DNA of 64,000 nucleotides from Agapetus fuscipes (taxonomy: Eukaryota; Arthropoda; Insecta; Trichoptera; Glossosomatidae). Numbering within the stretch: the first letter of the stretch is position 1; every line of letters starts with the position of its first letter. The translations under genes were made by a program, and so were the position numbers. The stretch lies in the NCBI GenBank assembly GCA_951799405.1, contig OX637356.1, positions 9,385,229 to 9,449,228 on the forward strand, in the 5' to 3' direction. Under the pieces are notes generated by a model. The model was not told where the DNA came from, ran no database searches, and worked only from the letters and a program-made list of their open reading frames with translations. Shown piece by piece: positions 52,303-62,676 of the stretch.

Positions 52303-53250
52303 TCTTTGATGAGTGTATATTATGCATTGTGCAAGTTATCCTCCCTCAGGGAAGAAGAATTTTTGTTTCTTGTTAGCCTTCATCTCTCTATTATTTAATA
52401 GATGCCGAGGTGACGTTTACCCTCTGAGAAAAATACTTATTTGGAACACCCGTGCCGAAACTGTACAGACGTTATTTAATGGAAGATTATTGCAAGCTTG
52501 CACATTGTAGGTATGTAGGTGCATAGTTTTAATCAATTTCGTATGCGGTTTACATGGGTGGGTGTATGCACTATTAAAACATCCAACATGACAAATCGCA
52601 GATCTCGACGTTAATTTCGCATTCACACAATCGCGAATCTGAATCTTTGTAAACGCTAGAGACAATAAAATTGCTTTGCGGGGAAACATCGTTGTTTAAT
52701 TGGCAACACTTTTTTTGTTATTGCGTGCACTGCATACAACTGCAAGGAACAATGGCGGAGTGAGCCGAGGACATTCTGATTATTTTACTTTTATTTTATT
52801 TATTACTTGCGTTTATTCAAACTTGTGTCATTTTTAATATGATAATTATTATGGTGTGATATCAGATTGATTCGTTGCTGATGTGAGTTGGAATTCCTCC
52901 AGGAATAAACAAGTGAGGTCCTCACATGAATTGCTTCGGTAGTTTTTATTTAAAACGAGTACCTATTCCGATTCGTTTTGGTACAAAATAAATACAGGTA
53001 ATATAATATGGGGGGGGGGGGGGGGGGCTGGACGTCTTTTCCCGCACCAAGGCTCCCGGTTAGCTAAATGCGGGACTGCCCATATTTCATTTTCCTCTAG
53101 GCATCGATTTAGGAGTTTTTCTGAGCAGTACCTAGCCCGATTTTGCAATCTATTAGATTTTTACCAACACAAATGCATTTTACGTACACATTTCCATTGT
53201 TGTGTGCTCAGCACATAGCTTACCAAAATTAACAACGAAATATAGGGAAA
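52303..53250. other. No gene; G18 tract at 53010-53027
   Basis: A run of 18 G residues follows AATATAATAT. No exon, splice signal or repeat family is assigned in the stretch. Confidence 0.5.
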
Positions 53251-53254
53251 ACGA

Positions 53255-53590
53255 CCAAAATAAGCAACTGTGAAGGAGAGCGAATGTTTGTAATGGTTCT
53301 CTTAAAAATCATGCGAGATATTGTCACTAAGTATATTTAAGTAAACTTTATTTTTTTCTTTTCATGCGCTGTCAGAGAGTTGTTGTGTCAACTTGTTATG
53401 GCACTGCTGCCAACCCTCACTGTCGATGACATCTGTCACCCATTTTTATCCTTTTCTACCAAATTCGTATGAACGCAAACCATTCGTGAATGCTTACATT
53501 TTTGCTATTTATCTCCCTCACACATTGTGACATGCATACTTTCCATACATCCCTCCTCCTTACACGCGATAATCGCAAAAATCTCAACCC
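53255..53590 (+). repeat. Dispersed repeat shared with 33970-34330
   Basis: Shares TGTGTCAACTTGTTATG, CACTGCTGCCAACCCTCACT, ACATCTGTCACCCAT and CACGCGATAATCGCAAAAA with the 34-kb copy. Confidence 0.65.
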
Positions 53591-53762
53591 AGTGCCCGGG
53601 GTATAAAATATTTCCATAAGCTCCCCACGATCGTGTTAATCGAAAATGTAAGTATCAAATAAACGACGGCACTAGTGAGTGAATTAGGATTCATACATTT
53701 TTTAGATTTACGCAATCAAGGGAAATTTACGTTTAATGTTTTATTCTCAGGGTACAGTACAC
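53590..53762. mobile_element. MITE-6 copy
   Basis: GTGCCCGGGGTATAAAATAT at the left and GTTTTATTCTCAGGGTACAG at the right are inverted ends. The interior has GACGGCACTAGTGAGTGA and TTACGCAATCAAGGG. The Harbinger element follows directly. Confidence 0.65.
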
Positions 53763-54188
53763 TTACCCCCGTATTCACGATCAAAACTGATTTAAGTGCC
53801 TTACTCAAGCGCTACACTTACTCAAGGGTTGACATTCTGGAGCGTTTTGTTTCACAAAGAACACTCAAGCCGTAATCAGCGTAGTGCCCAACCCCCAGGA
53901 GACGTACGGGTTTGCCATTGGCTCTCGAAAAAACCCAGCTCTGTAATTGGTCAGTACCTTCCGACCGATATTCGGCGTACTTCACTCTTATCATTGCCGC
54001 TTCTTTCAAATTTCAATGTCATATCAGCTTTGCATAAAACTTGACAACAAATAAGTACGTATAACGCAATTACTAATTTAAGTAAACCGTAAGTACGAAT
54101 TTGTTTGTTTACAATTTATATTAGTTTTAAAAATACATTTATGTAACATCCAATGTAAAGTGTTTTGATCGATTTCAGCGCCAAAAAG

Positions 54189-54302
54189 ATGTTGTTTTCT
54201 CCAGCGGAAAAGGAGCTGCTGGTGGCTCTGATTAAAGAAAAACCTGTAATAGAAGATAAAATAACAGATCGAAGATATCGTTGGCTTTGCAACCCTCAAT
54301 GA
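54189..54302 (+). pseudogene. Myb/SANT-like DNA-binding remnant of Harbinger
   Basis: 37 codons reading LFSPAEKELLVALIKEKPVI then EDKITD, the start of the Myb/SANT-like protein that accompanies Harbinger transposase and helps it reach the nucleus and the DNA ends. A stop at 54300-54302 truncates it. Confidence 0.65.
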
Positions 54303-54342
54303 GCAACGGCAAAACTGTATACAGAACGACGCATTTTTTCAA

Positions 54343-54564
54343 TCAAAAACGTCTTCTAAATTCTTCCTCTTCGTAATACGTAAATGGGTCTTTACAGTCT
54401 CTGATATATTTTCTTGGGACACTATTTTTGAACAAAACAATGTTATTATTCTCGTTGAAGTCAACTGTATCGAAAGAATTCATTATTTTATGTAAATAAT
54501 TCACAACCAAACAAAAAATGTGCTGATGAAATGCGGCGGAATATTTTGACAGTTCATCTGTCAT
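54343..54564 (-). pseudogene. Harbinger transposase N-terminal remnant
   Basis: 73 codons ending VPRKYIRDCKDPFTYYEEEE then FRRRF and stop. The RKYIRD..PF....EEEF.RR pattern is the usual N-terminus of DDE_Tnp_4 Harbinger transposases. A one-base shift after RRRF would continue FLIEKMRRSV. The DDE core is absent. Confidence 0.65.
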
Positions 54565-54921
54565 TGCAGTATGGTCCTAGACCATACCGGAGAACAAACC
54601 CAATTCTGATGGTCAAGCAATGTAAATAAACTCGTCAAAACAATGTTAATACACTTGTAAAAATCATGTTTATAGTAAGAATTCATTTTTTCATGTAAAT
54701 TCACAATCAAACAAAAAATGTGATAACAATGAAATATGACGGAATATTTTGACAGCGCTTAAGCGTTGGTTAATATACGTGTCGACCTTACTTACCTGAG
54801 TGCTAGTTTTTGGAGCGCTTGAGTGCTAATTTTACCTTAAGTATTGTTCTTGAAATGAATTTCCCCAATCTAAGCGCTGGTTTGCCCTTAAGTAAGTGCC
54901 AGTTTTGATCGTGAATACGGG

Positions 54922-55156
54922 GGTTAGTACGAGTTGCAAAACTTGAGTAATGTAAAGTTTACGGCAATTATTAAAGAGTGATTTCCCCCAAAATCTGCCG
55001 TTTTTGTTTGTTTGAACTTGATTTTCTTCATCACTGTAACTATTTTGCTAAGACCATAAAGTGTAAGAAACAAAAACGGCAGATTTGGGGAGAAATCACT
55101 CTTTAATATTTTCCGTAAACTTTACTTTCCTCAAGTTTTGCAACTCGTACTAAGGG
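54922..55156. mobile_element. MITE-1 copy
   Basis: TTAGTACGAGTTGCAAAACT and its inverse end AGTTTTGCAACTCGTACTAA carry the same AAATCTGCCGTTTTTG arms as 6665-6900. The centre is inverted relative to that copy. Confidence 0.85.
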
Positions 55157-55454
55157 TACAGGTATTTTTAAAAGCACAGTAAAATCAATCCAGAATAATT
55201 AATTAAAAATTGGTTCGGGAAAATATCTTCTGTTTAAAAAAATACGTACTTAGTTATGAGGCAAATAATTTATGTCTGTGCCAATATCTACTTAGAAATA
55301 TGCATATAAAATATAGTATACGCCACACTTGGCCATTTTTTCCAAGGATTACGTAATGTTACCAACTTGAAAAATTATGTCATTGTTTTTTGCGATTTTT
55401 CATTCATTTTGTGACAGTCATCGACTTCTTTGCTGGTTAAATTTAATTATTATT

Positions 55455-55672
55455 TATTACTGTAAAAAATGGTTTACTTTGCCAATGTCACCCCTGTTTC
55501 AGGGAAGGTCGGCAAAAGTTGTGGGGCTTATGTTCATTTGAGGTTTGGATTTTATTTGTAAGTACACATTCAGCATTTGTAAGCGCGAACTACACTTGTT
55601 GGTTTGTGGGCATACATCTGAGAGCTTTAAATGAATATATCCTTGCAACTTAGATTATAGATTATAGATTAT
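55455..55672 (+). repeat. RTE-C LINE 3' end
   Basis: Starts at TACTGTAAAAAATGG and ends in three TAGATTA units. It belongs to the same subfamily as 7900-8085 and 2020-2268. Confidence 0.8.
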
Positions 55673-55892
55673 GATTTAAATTTTAATGTAAGCGAATAGC
55701 AAAATAAATTTTAGCATAGTAAATCACTATCTTTATAGAGTAATTTTTCTTTTTTTCTTTCTTCAAATGATGCATGTTAGATTTCAAAATGCATTTGCGT
55801 AAACAAAATACAAATATGTAGCGTAGATTTAAAATTATGGATTTGTAAAATAAGCACATTTTCGATTCTAGGCCTTTAAAAATTTCCTGAAA

Positions 55893-55925
55893 TCTGGGGA
55901 GTCTCCCGCACAGGATTCCTTAAAA
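55893..55925 (-). repeat. SINE-A tail type 2 fragment
   Basis: GGGGAGTCTCCCGCACAGG followed by ATTCCTTAAAA lies just upstream of the next SINE-A head, in the orientation of the tail end at 56240-56265. Confidence 0.55.
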
Positions 55926-55934
55926 GGCTTGCAA

Positions 55935-56270
55935 ACAGCTTGTGACCGGTCCGTAGTCCAGTGGCAACACTTCAGACTCGTAAATGGAAGGCTGTGGGTT
56001 CGAATCCCGGTGGAGCACAAAAAATATAAATGTACCATTTATATTTTCCAAATATTATATGCTCTTCGCTGGGTTGAAAATTTCATAAAACCTTTACCAA
56101 AGACCAGCCACTAAAGGTCCATTCAGCCTTACAGCAACTGGGTCTTGCTTGAATATTGGCGCATTGTAGCGATGACCAAGCTCGTAAACAGCTCTGCGGC
56201 ACTACAACAAGTGCCATAGACCCCTAGAGTCTCTGAAATCTAGGGAGCCTCCCGCGCAGGATTCTCAGCG
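55935..56270 (+). mobile_element. SINE-A copy with tail type 2
   Basis: Head GACCGGTCCGTAGTCCAGTG with box B GGTTCGAATCCC, family body to CGATGACCAAGCTCG, then CTCTGCGGCACTACAACAAG, AGACCCCTAGAG and GCCTCCCGCGCAGGATT. It has no CR1/L2-like GAGGGC..ACACAAAAAC tail. Confidence 0.85.
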
Positions 56271-56334
56271 CTCATAAAATAAATCAACTAAGGTAATGTT
56301 GATAATGAACCTTAGTCGATGTTTGTTACTCACA

Positions 56335-56505
56335 CATTTTCCTTAGTACAAAATATTGCGTAAACTCACCTAGATGGCGTAAATCGAAAAAATATATAAA
56401 AACTAAATCACTCTCTAGAAGTGCCGTCGTATATTCCATACATTTTCTATTCACGCAATCGAGGGGAGATTGACGCAATGCTTTATACTCGGAGTAAAGA
56501 TGGAA
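56335..56505. mobile_element. MITE-6 copy
   Basis: AATATTGCGTAAACTCACC is mirrored by GGGGAGATTGACGCAATGC. The interior AGTGCCGTCGTATATTCC is the inverse of the 53.6-kb copy. Confidence 0.65.
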
Positions 56506-56578
56506 CTGCATTTAAATAATAAATTATTTATTAATTCATTACTTTTCTTAACTACCTCATAACATCTTGTAGTATTGT

Positions 56579-56830
56579 ATAGATCGGTCCTTAGTCTAGT
56601 GGTTGACGCTATGGAAATACTAATCAAACTACTCAATATCGGAGGTCGTGGGTTCGATTCCTGGGAGAGTGCAAAAAAACTAAAATTTCACATTCAAAAT
56701 ATGCTTTTTCTTGGCTTGAAATATTCATATGGCTTTACCGGTCACCAAAGGTTCATCCGGCGTTCCAGCAACTGGGTCTTGCTTGTGTAATTGACGCTTT
56801 CTATAGCGTCGACCAAGCTCGCTTAGGGTT
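56579..56830 (+). mobile_element. SINE-A copy, diverged
   Basis: Head ATCGGTCCTTAGTCTAGTGG with an unusual anticodon-arm region, box B GGTTCGATTCC, body to CGTCGACCAAGCTCGC. Its tail is lost after CTTAGGG. Confidence 0.75.
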
Positions 56831-56852
56831 TTTGAGAAATAATTTACATCGG

Positions 56853-57287
56853 TGTAATGGCCGAGGGATCAAGTGGCTGATCTTTCTAGCGTATTTGGAA
56901 CAGAATAACGTTGGTTCAATCCCCGCTTACGGGTCACTTGACCATAACTTTGATCCTTGTTCAATAGATGGCATTGGGTAATTATTAATTATTAATTAAT
57001 TAAAATATACTAATCTAATCTAATCTAAGCTGCAAAGATATATATCATTTAAGATTTATATTAAATGCATTCCCACAAGCAGACATGTATAATTTCGCGC
57101 TAACACATGCCGCATGTGGACCTACAATATAAAAACCCAATCTCAAATGAACATAAGCTCTGCAACTCTATACAATTATGAATTATTAATTGATGATATT
57201 AAAACCTGTTTCTGGCCAGGCAAAATAGGTTGATGAACTGCATTCCTCTTCACAAATCTATATTTAAAAAAAACATAGAAACAGCGT
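56853..57287 (+). mobile_element. SINE-D copy split by RTE-C
   Basis: Head TAATGGCCGAGGGATC with box B GGTTCAATCCCC, body to about 57006, then a 57007-57174 RTE-C insertion, then TGTTTCTGGCCAGGC and poly(A). RTE-C is the younger insertion. Confidence 0.8.
57007..57174 (-). repeat. RTE-C LINE 3' end nested in SINE-D
   Basis: A minus-strand tail-proximal 165 bp only, from (TAATC)n to GCTCTGCAACTC. It is 5'-truncated. Confidence 0.8.
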
Positions 57288-57350
57288 CATCTTATTCTTG
57301 ATTTTATCCCACTAACGAAATTGGTATTTGGTGTTAATTTTATCTCTAAA

Positions 57351-57388
57351 CTAGCAGACTGACCGTACTGCGTACGGTTGTCTGCTAG
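57351..57388. other. Strong 38-nt hairpin
   Basis: CTAGCAGAC, TGA, CCGTAC, TGC, GTACGG, TT, GTCTGCTAG: two perfectly paired stems with a small bulge. Flanking CCCTTCGG is also hairpin-like. No function is evident. Confidence 0.6.
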
Positions 57389-57534
57389 GCCCTTCGGACA
57401 GTGTAAGTCTGGCTTCGCAATAATTTTTCCTCAGACCTCCTTCATAGTAATTAAACGCTTTAAGAAGTAATTTGAAAAAAAAATTGCGGTAAAAGGGTTA
57501 TTTAGTTCTTTCATGTTCTGAGTATCTTGTATGA

Positions 57535-58985
57535 AGCATGAGGTATGAGGCTGACCTCCCATACCTAAAAAAATGTTCACTGAACGAATGTTTCTCTGTT
57601 CCTGAAAAGGTCGGCAAAATTGCAGGGCTTATGGTCAAGAGAGGCTGAAATTTTTATTTGTAATTAAACATGCAGCATTTGTAAGCGCAAAGTCACTCAT
57701 GTCTGCTTGGGGGCATGCATTGAATATGAATTATAAAATGTATGTATGCAACTTAGATTTATATTCTAAAATTAAAAACATCAAGTGCCACAATTAAATG
57801 TTAGCGTGAAATGACATTTGCCAGTTTGTGGGCGTGCATTCAATTTGAATCATCAAATAACTTTTTTTGCAACTTTAGATTATAAATTAAATTTAACGTT
57901 GTTGAAGGATTTTTCAAACTCAAATCCTTGACTTATAGGTAAGTATGAGCCTGAATACCCATATCGCAAAAAATGGTTCACTTGACAAATGTTTCCCCTG
58001 TTTTTGAAAAGGTTGGCAAAAGTTGCAGGGCTTATGTTCATTAAGGGCCTTTATTTTAATTTTTAAGTTCACATGCAGCATTTATAAGTGCGAACCCACT
58101 CGTGTCTCGAATATGAATTATTAAAGTTATTGTATCTGTGCAACTTAGATTATATATTCTAATATTAAAAAAAATCAAGCGCCACAACTATATGTTAGCG
58201 TGAAATGACATTTGCCAGTTTGTGGGCGTGCATTCAATTTGAATCATCAAATAACTTTTTTTGCAACTTTAGATTATAAATTAAATTTAACGTTGTTGAA
58301 GGATTTTTCAAACTCAAATTCCTTGACTTATATATTAGTGTGAGCCTGTATATCCATATCGCAAAAAATGGTTCACTTGACAAATGTTTCCCCTGTTTTT
58401 GAAAAGGTTGGCAAAAGTTGCAGGGCTTATGTTCATTAGAGGCCTTAATTTTAATTTGTAAGTTCACATGCAGCATTTATAAGTGCGAACCCACTCGTGT
58501 CTCCAGGGGGGCATGCATTGAATATGAATTATAAAAGTTATTGTGTCTGTGCAACTTAGATTATATATTCTAATATTTAAAAAAAATCAAGCGCCACAAC
58601 TTTATGTAAGCGTGAAATGACATTTGCCAGTTTGTGGGCGTGCATTCAATTTGAATCATCAAATAACTTTTTTTGCAACTTTAGATTATAAATTAAGATT
58701 ACCGTTGTTTAAGGATTTTTCAAACTCAAATTCCTTGACTTAAGGGTTAGTATGAGGCTTACCACCCATATCGCATAAATGGGTTCACTTAACAAATGTG
58801 TCCCCTGTTTCTGAAAAGGTCAGCAAAAGTTGCAGGGCTTATGGTCATGAGAGGCTGAAATTTTTATTTGTAAATACACATGCAGCATTTGTAAGCGCAA
58901 ACTCACTCGTGTCTCCGTGCAGGAGTGCATTGAATATGAATTATAAATGTTAATGCGTCTATGCAACTTAGATTGTATATTGTAA
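57535..58985 (+). repeat. Tandem array of diverged RTE-C 3' ends
   Basis: Three complete units and one partial unit, with period about 394-412 bp. Each has GGATTTTTCAAACTCAAAT.CCTTGACTTA, the UTR core, GCAACTTAGATTATAT, and an added block CATTTGCCAGTTTGTGGGCG not found in single copies. The spacing shows duplication of a unit larger than the LINE end itself. Confidence 0.8.
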
Positions 58986-59410
58986 TAATACTTAAAAAAA
59001 AAAAAAATGCCGCAATAAGTATGGTTTCATATAAAAAGTTGACCTAATCGATCGTCATTATTTCTAAAAAATACATGTTATAACTGGTTGAAGTATAATT
59101 TTGAAATGAATAAAAAATATAGGTAGGTAGGTACTCAACGGAATTCAACCGAAAAAGAATCGACTTGGCAATGGCAACGATGGCAACTTTGAAGCCTATG
59201 TTGAAGTGCTGGCAATTTATTTGAAATTCGAATGTCAAAATGAGTTTTGTTTCTCGCATAGGTTTTACATAAAAAGGTGTTGTGATTGATCATGTTTATT
59301 TATTTAAAAAACAACAATTTAAAATCTACTAATGATGAGGAAGCACATCCCAAGTCCTGAACAATATTTGTTGTGAATATGACGTGCATCTGTTCAGGAG
59401 TTCTTCAGTT

Positions 59411-59538
59411 TGAATGCCATTAACGCACAATTATTTTGTATGGGGAGGCCGTTGCTTTTTATAAAGATAAGGGATGAATGCCATTAACGCACAATTATTT
59501 TGTATGGGGAGGCCGTTGCTTTTTATAAAGATAAGGGA
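59411..59538. repeat. Perfect 64-bp tandem duplication
   Basis: Two identical 64-bp units starting TGAATGCCATTAACGC, the second beginning at 59475. No difference is seen between the units. The surrounding 58986-59730 has no gene. A SINE-like box B GGGCTCGAATC lies near 59641. Confidence 0.9.
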
Positions 59539-59732
59539 TATGTCGATATTATATGGATTTGAGGACAGAAGAAAAAAACAGTGTAGTTTTATATTCCCTA
59601 TTGCTAAGTGATTAGAGAGTCCACTAAAGACAGGGAAACCTTGGGCTCGAATCAGAAACCATTTATTGTGGCGGGTTTTTCATGATACTAGCTTTTCCTT
59701 TTAGAAAGGGATGAAATAAATAAATGGCTGGT

Positions 59733-59792
59733 CTAATCTAATCTAATCTAAGTTGCAAAGATATGTTACACTGGAGATTCACATTACCATGC
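59733..59792 (-). repeat. RTE-C LINE tail fragment
   Basis: Minus-strand 60 bp from (TAATC)n to ACATTACCATGC, directly before a plus-strand full unit. Confidence 0.7.
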
Positions 59793-59812
59793 GAATCTGT
59801 CGTGTGTGTGTG

Positions 59813-60067
59813 TTCCTTGACTTATAGGTTGGTATGCGGCTGACCACCCATGCTGTAAAAATGGTTCACTTTGCCAATGTCACCCCTGTCTCAGGGAAGG
59901 ACGGCAAGAGTTGCAGGGTGTATGTCCATTTGAGATTTGGTTTTTATGTTGTAGGTTCACATGAGGCATGTGCAAGCGCAAACTTGTACGTGTCTGGTTG
60001 TGAGAATGCATGTAATGTGAATCTCCAATGTAACATATCTGTGCAACTTAGATTAGATTAGATTAGA
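59813..60067 (+). repeat. RTE-C LINE 3' end
   Basis: A full unit with four TTAGA repeats. Its tail meets the tail of the next copy, so the pair forms a long inverted repeat. Confidence 0.85.
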
Positions 60068-60362
60068 TGCATTCTCACAAACAGACATGTACAAGTTCGC
60101 GCTTGCACATGCCTCATGTGAACCTACTACATAAAAACTTCTTTGTTGTTTTTTGAATTGTTATAACTATGTTGTTATTCACATAAAGTACATGTATAAC
60201 TGTTTGTTTGTTTAATAATACAAAAATAAAACAAATCTCAAATAGACATAGACCCTGCAACTCTTGCCGTCCTTCCCTGAAACAGGGGTGACATTGGCAA
60301 AGTGAACCATTTTTACAGCATGGGTGGTCAGCCGCATACCAACCTATAGATAAGTCAAGGAA
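60061..60362 (-). repeat. RTE-C LINE 3' end, tail to tail with the previous copy
   Basis: A minus-strand full unit interrupted at about 60138-60233 by an AT-rich segment ending AATAATACAAAAATAAAA that is unlike the family. The rest runs to AACCTATAGATAAGTCAAGG. Confidence 0.8.
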
Positions 60363-60589
60363 CTTAGTTATACCTACAATTTAAAGGGTATTATTTTACC
60401 GTTAAGTAGGTAAGTACATTTTGCAGTTGTCCTCAACCTTAAATATCAATAATTCATCCAATGAATCATAAACGTAAATAAATACAGAATCACCAAGTAA
60501 ACATTACAATTCTATGGTACTTATACCCAGCGCATATATTTGAGACAGAGGCTCTCAAAGTGTTTTGCTTCATAGAACCTTCATCGATT

Positions 60590-60893
60590 TTTTTGTACCT
60601 AACATTAATTTTCTGAAATCCGTCAACGCAACTAAGCTACACATATAGTGTAACTTCTTGCCTGCGTTATTCTCGAAGGGGTCGCATGTGGCGATTCGGG
60701 ACCTATTCATTTTTACGGGTAAGGGGGCCGGCCTCACACCAACCACTTTCAGTTGAAGTGAGGGGTTCCCAGCTCCCGGGGGGCTGGTTCTCATGTCTTG
60801 TGAAGGCTGAGTAAACCTTGAGATCGAACCCTTGCTCTCAGCATGGAATGCAACCATTATACCGATTGAGCTATCGGCCTTTTTCAAATCGTC
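60590..60893 (-). mobile_element. SINE-C copy, internally deleted form
   Basis: Minus-strand head GGCCGATAGCTCAATCGG with box B GGGTTCGATCTC, then directly GTTTACTCAGCC (no TTTCCCGTTTCGG block), ending GTGTAGCTTAGTTGCGTT. It has the same deletion as 7561-7795, so this is a subfamily. Confidence 0.85.
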
Positions 60894-60894
60894 A

Positions 60895-61590
60895 AATCTC
60901 CGATTTTTTGCTCATACCTTAGGTTCATGACTCCCTTCTGCGTTTTTCTTTTTATCTACTAGCATCGTCCTTTTTACTTTTGAAATTAAAAAAAACTGGA
61001 AGATATACATTTTTTTTTTCACTGCATTTCAATATGTATGGTCTTGTTGCACCTTACTCCAATCAGACAAAACTTAAAATTAAGTGTGATTTCTCCCATA
61101 AAATAAAAAAAATGGTTGCATTACGTAAATCAGCTAATGTACATAATTTGTCCTGTTCAAATTCCATCACATTATTACCCACTTCCGAGAAATATTTAAC
61201 CAAGGTCCTTACCAGAATTAAGCAATCAAATTTGATGTGTCACTCAAATATTGATTGAAGTTTGGTGCAACAGGCCCGATGTCTCAGAGATTTGTGAGGT
61301 ACTATATAGGGTAGACGGAAAACTCTCAGGTCTGAACACAACGTTGCTGTAAATAAGTCCAAAGGTCCATCGTACTCTTTGTGTTACCAGTCCTCTATTA
61401 TGTAATGCCTTGCTGCACAAACTGAGAGTTGTGGAGAGACTTCTCTTTGATGGCCTTACAGCTCATATCTCCCCTTGGCCTCCATCAGCCTTCGCCTCCA
61501 ACTCCTCCTGTCTACCGCTGCGGCTTTCCAGTATTTCATCTGCAGTAGTTGGTTTGCATCCTTCCTCACCTCATCCTCGCCCTGCAAAGA
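60895..61590. other. No recognised gene
   Basis: A C-rich coding-like patch at 61430-61585 (open 99 codons) may be an old LINE remnant, but I recognise no motif. Confidence 0.35.
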
Positions 61591-61591
61591 C

Positions 61592-61825
61592 TAATCTTAA
61601 TCTAAGTTTCAAAGATATATATCATTTTAAATTCATATTAAGTGCATTCCCACAAGCAGACAGGCATAAGTTTGCGCTAACACGTGCCGCATGTGGACCT
61701 ACAATATAAAAATCCAATCTCAAATGAACACAAGCCCTGCAAATCTTGCCGACCTTCCCTGAAACAGGGGTGGTATTGGAAAATACTTTTTACAGTATAT
61801 GTGGTCAGCCTCATACCAAACTACG
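61592..61825 (-). repeat. RTE-C LINE 3' end, diverged
   Basis: A minus-strand unit from TAATCTAAGTTTCAAAG to CATACCAAACTA, with a lost CAAAGTGAACC segment. Confidence 0.75.
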
Positions 61826-62675
61826 CGGTGAGAAATCACAAAATATGGTTCTAGTATCTATACTAAATGAGATCCTCTTTACTAGATCATTTAGGTCTTG
61901 GACACGGACCCCATTTTTTGGGAATCACTGCTGCAAGGCAACCTGTTTTCCTACATTGTGCGACAGTGCCACTTGTGCGCAGGCCATTCATATTATAATC
62001 CGCGTCCTTTCTTGCCTATGACGCATAATTCCCCATTCATGTTTATTACATGACTACCTTGTGTTATCCAAGCACAAAGTAAAATGACGTCTACACAATG
62101 TGTCTATAATGGTGATTATCGTTTATGTATTGTAGATTATTTAAGACTTTGTTGTTATCGCGCTGGATTGGGAGGCTGCTCCGCCCACTTTTGAGTCTAT
62201 TAAATTGTTGTAATACACAGAGCTGAATTCTACGGTTTTCCCATATATATAGGTATGCATAGAGTAGACATATTAGAAGGAAGTGAATAAAAAAGTTGAT
62301 GGATATAGGAATAAGTAGAGACAACACTGCAGAAGCTCTGGCCACTCCTAGCGCAATTTTTACAGGATCATAATGCTACAATATGAGAACTCGATCTATC
62401 CACTACATTGGAACACAGATTATAATGTTCAAAACAGGTTTTAACATGTAAAAAGTTTATACACTACATTTCAATTATTTTCCTCGGCATAATATCGACG
62501 GTTAAAAGAAAGTAAGCGACGTTGTGGTCAAAAATGAGTTATGAATGCTATCATACTAAAAAAACAGAGAGGGTGTCTCCTGAAGACGTTGGCTACGCCG
62601 CCAACGAAACTTCGAGAATGATGCAAGTTCTCCCATATCGGTTCATCTAATATAAAAAAAGCCTTTCTGTGCATT
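61826..62675. other. No gene; one ribozyme-like hairpin at 62578-62615
   Basis: CTCCTGAAGACGTTGG, CTACGCCG, then CCAACGAAACTTCG: a CTGAAGA-stem-GAAAC motif like those at 35.8 and 46.3 kb. The rest is AT-rich without a coding signal. Confidence 0.5.
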
Positions 62676-62676
62676 G

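Larger units (their letters stand above)
53763..54926. mobile_element. PIF/Harbinger DNA transposon, inactive
   Basis: The terminal repeats CCCCCGTATTCACGATCAAA (from 53766) and the inverse TTTGATCGTGAATACGGGGG (to 54923) are flanked by TTA on both sides (53763-53765 and 54924-54926), the target duplication typical of this superfamily. Inside are a Myb/SANT-like remnant on the plus strand and a transposase N-terminus on the minus strand. At about 1.16 kb it is internally deleted. The right TTA lies at the start of MITE-1 copy 2, so it may have inserted there. Confidence 0.85.
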
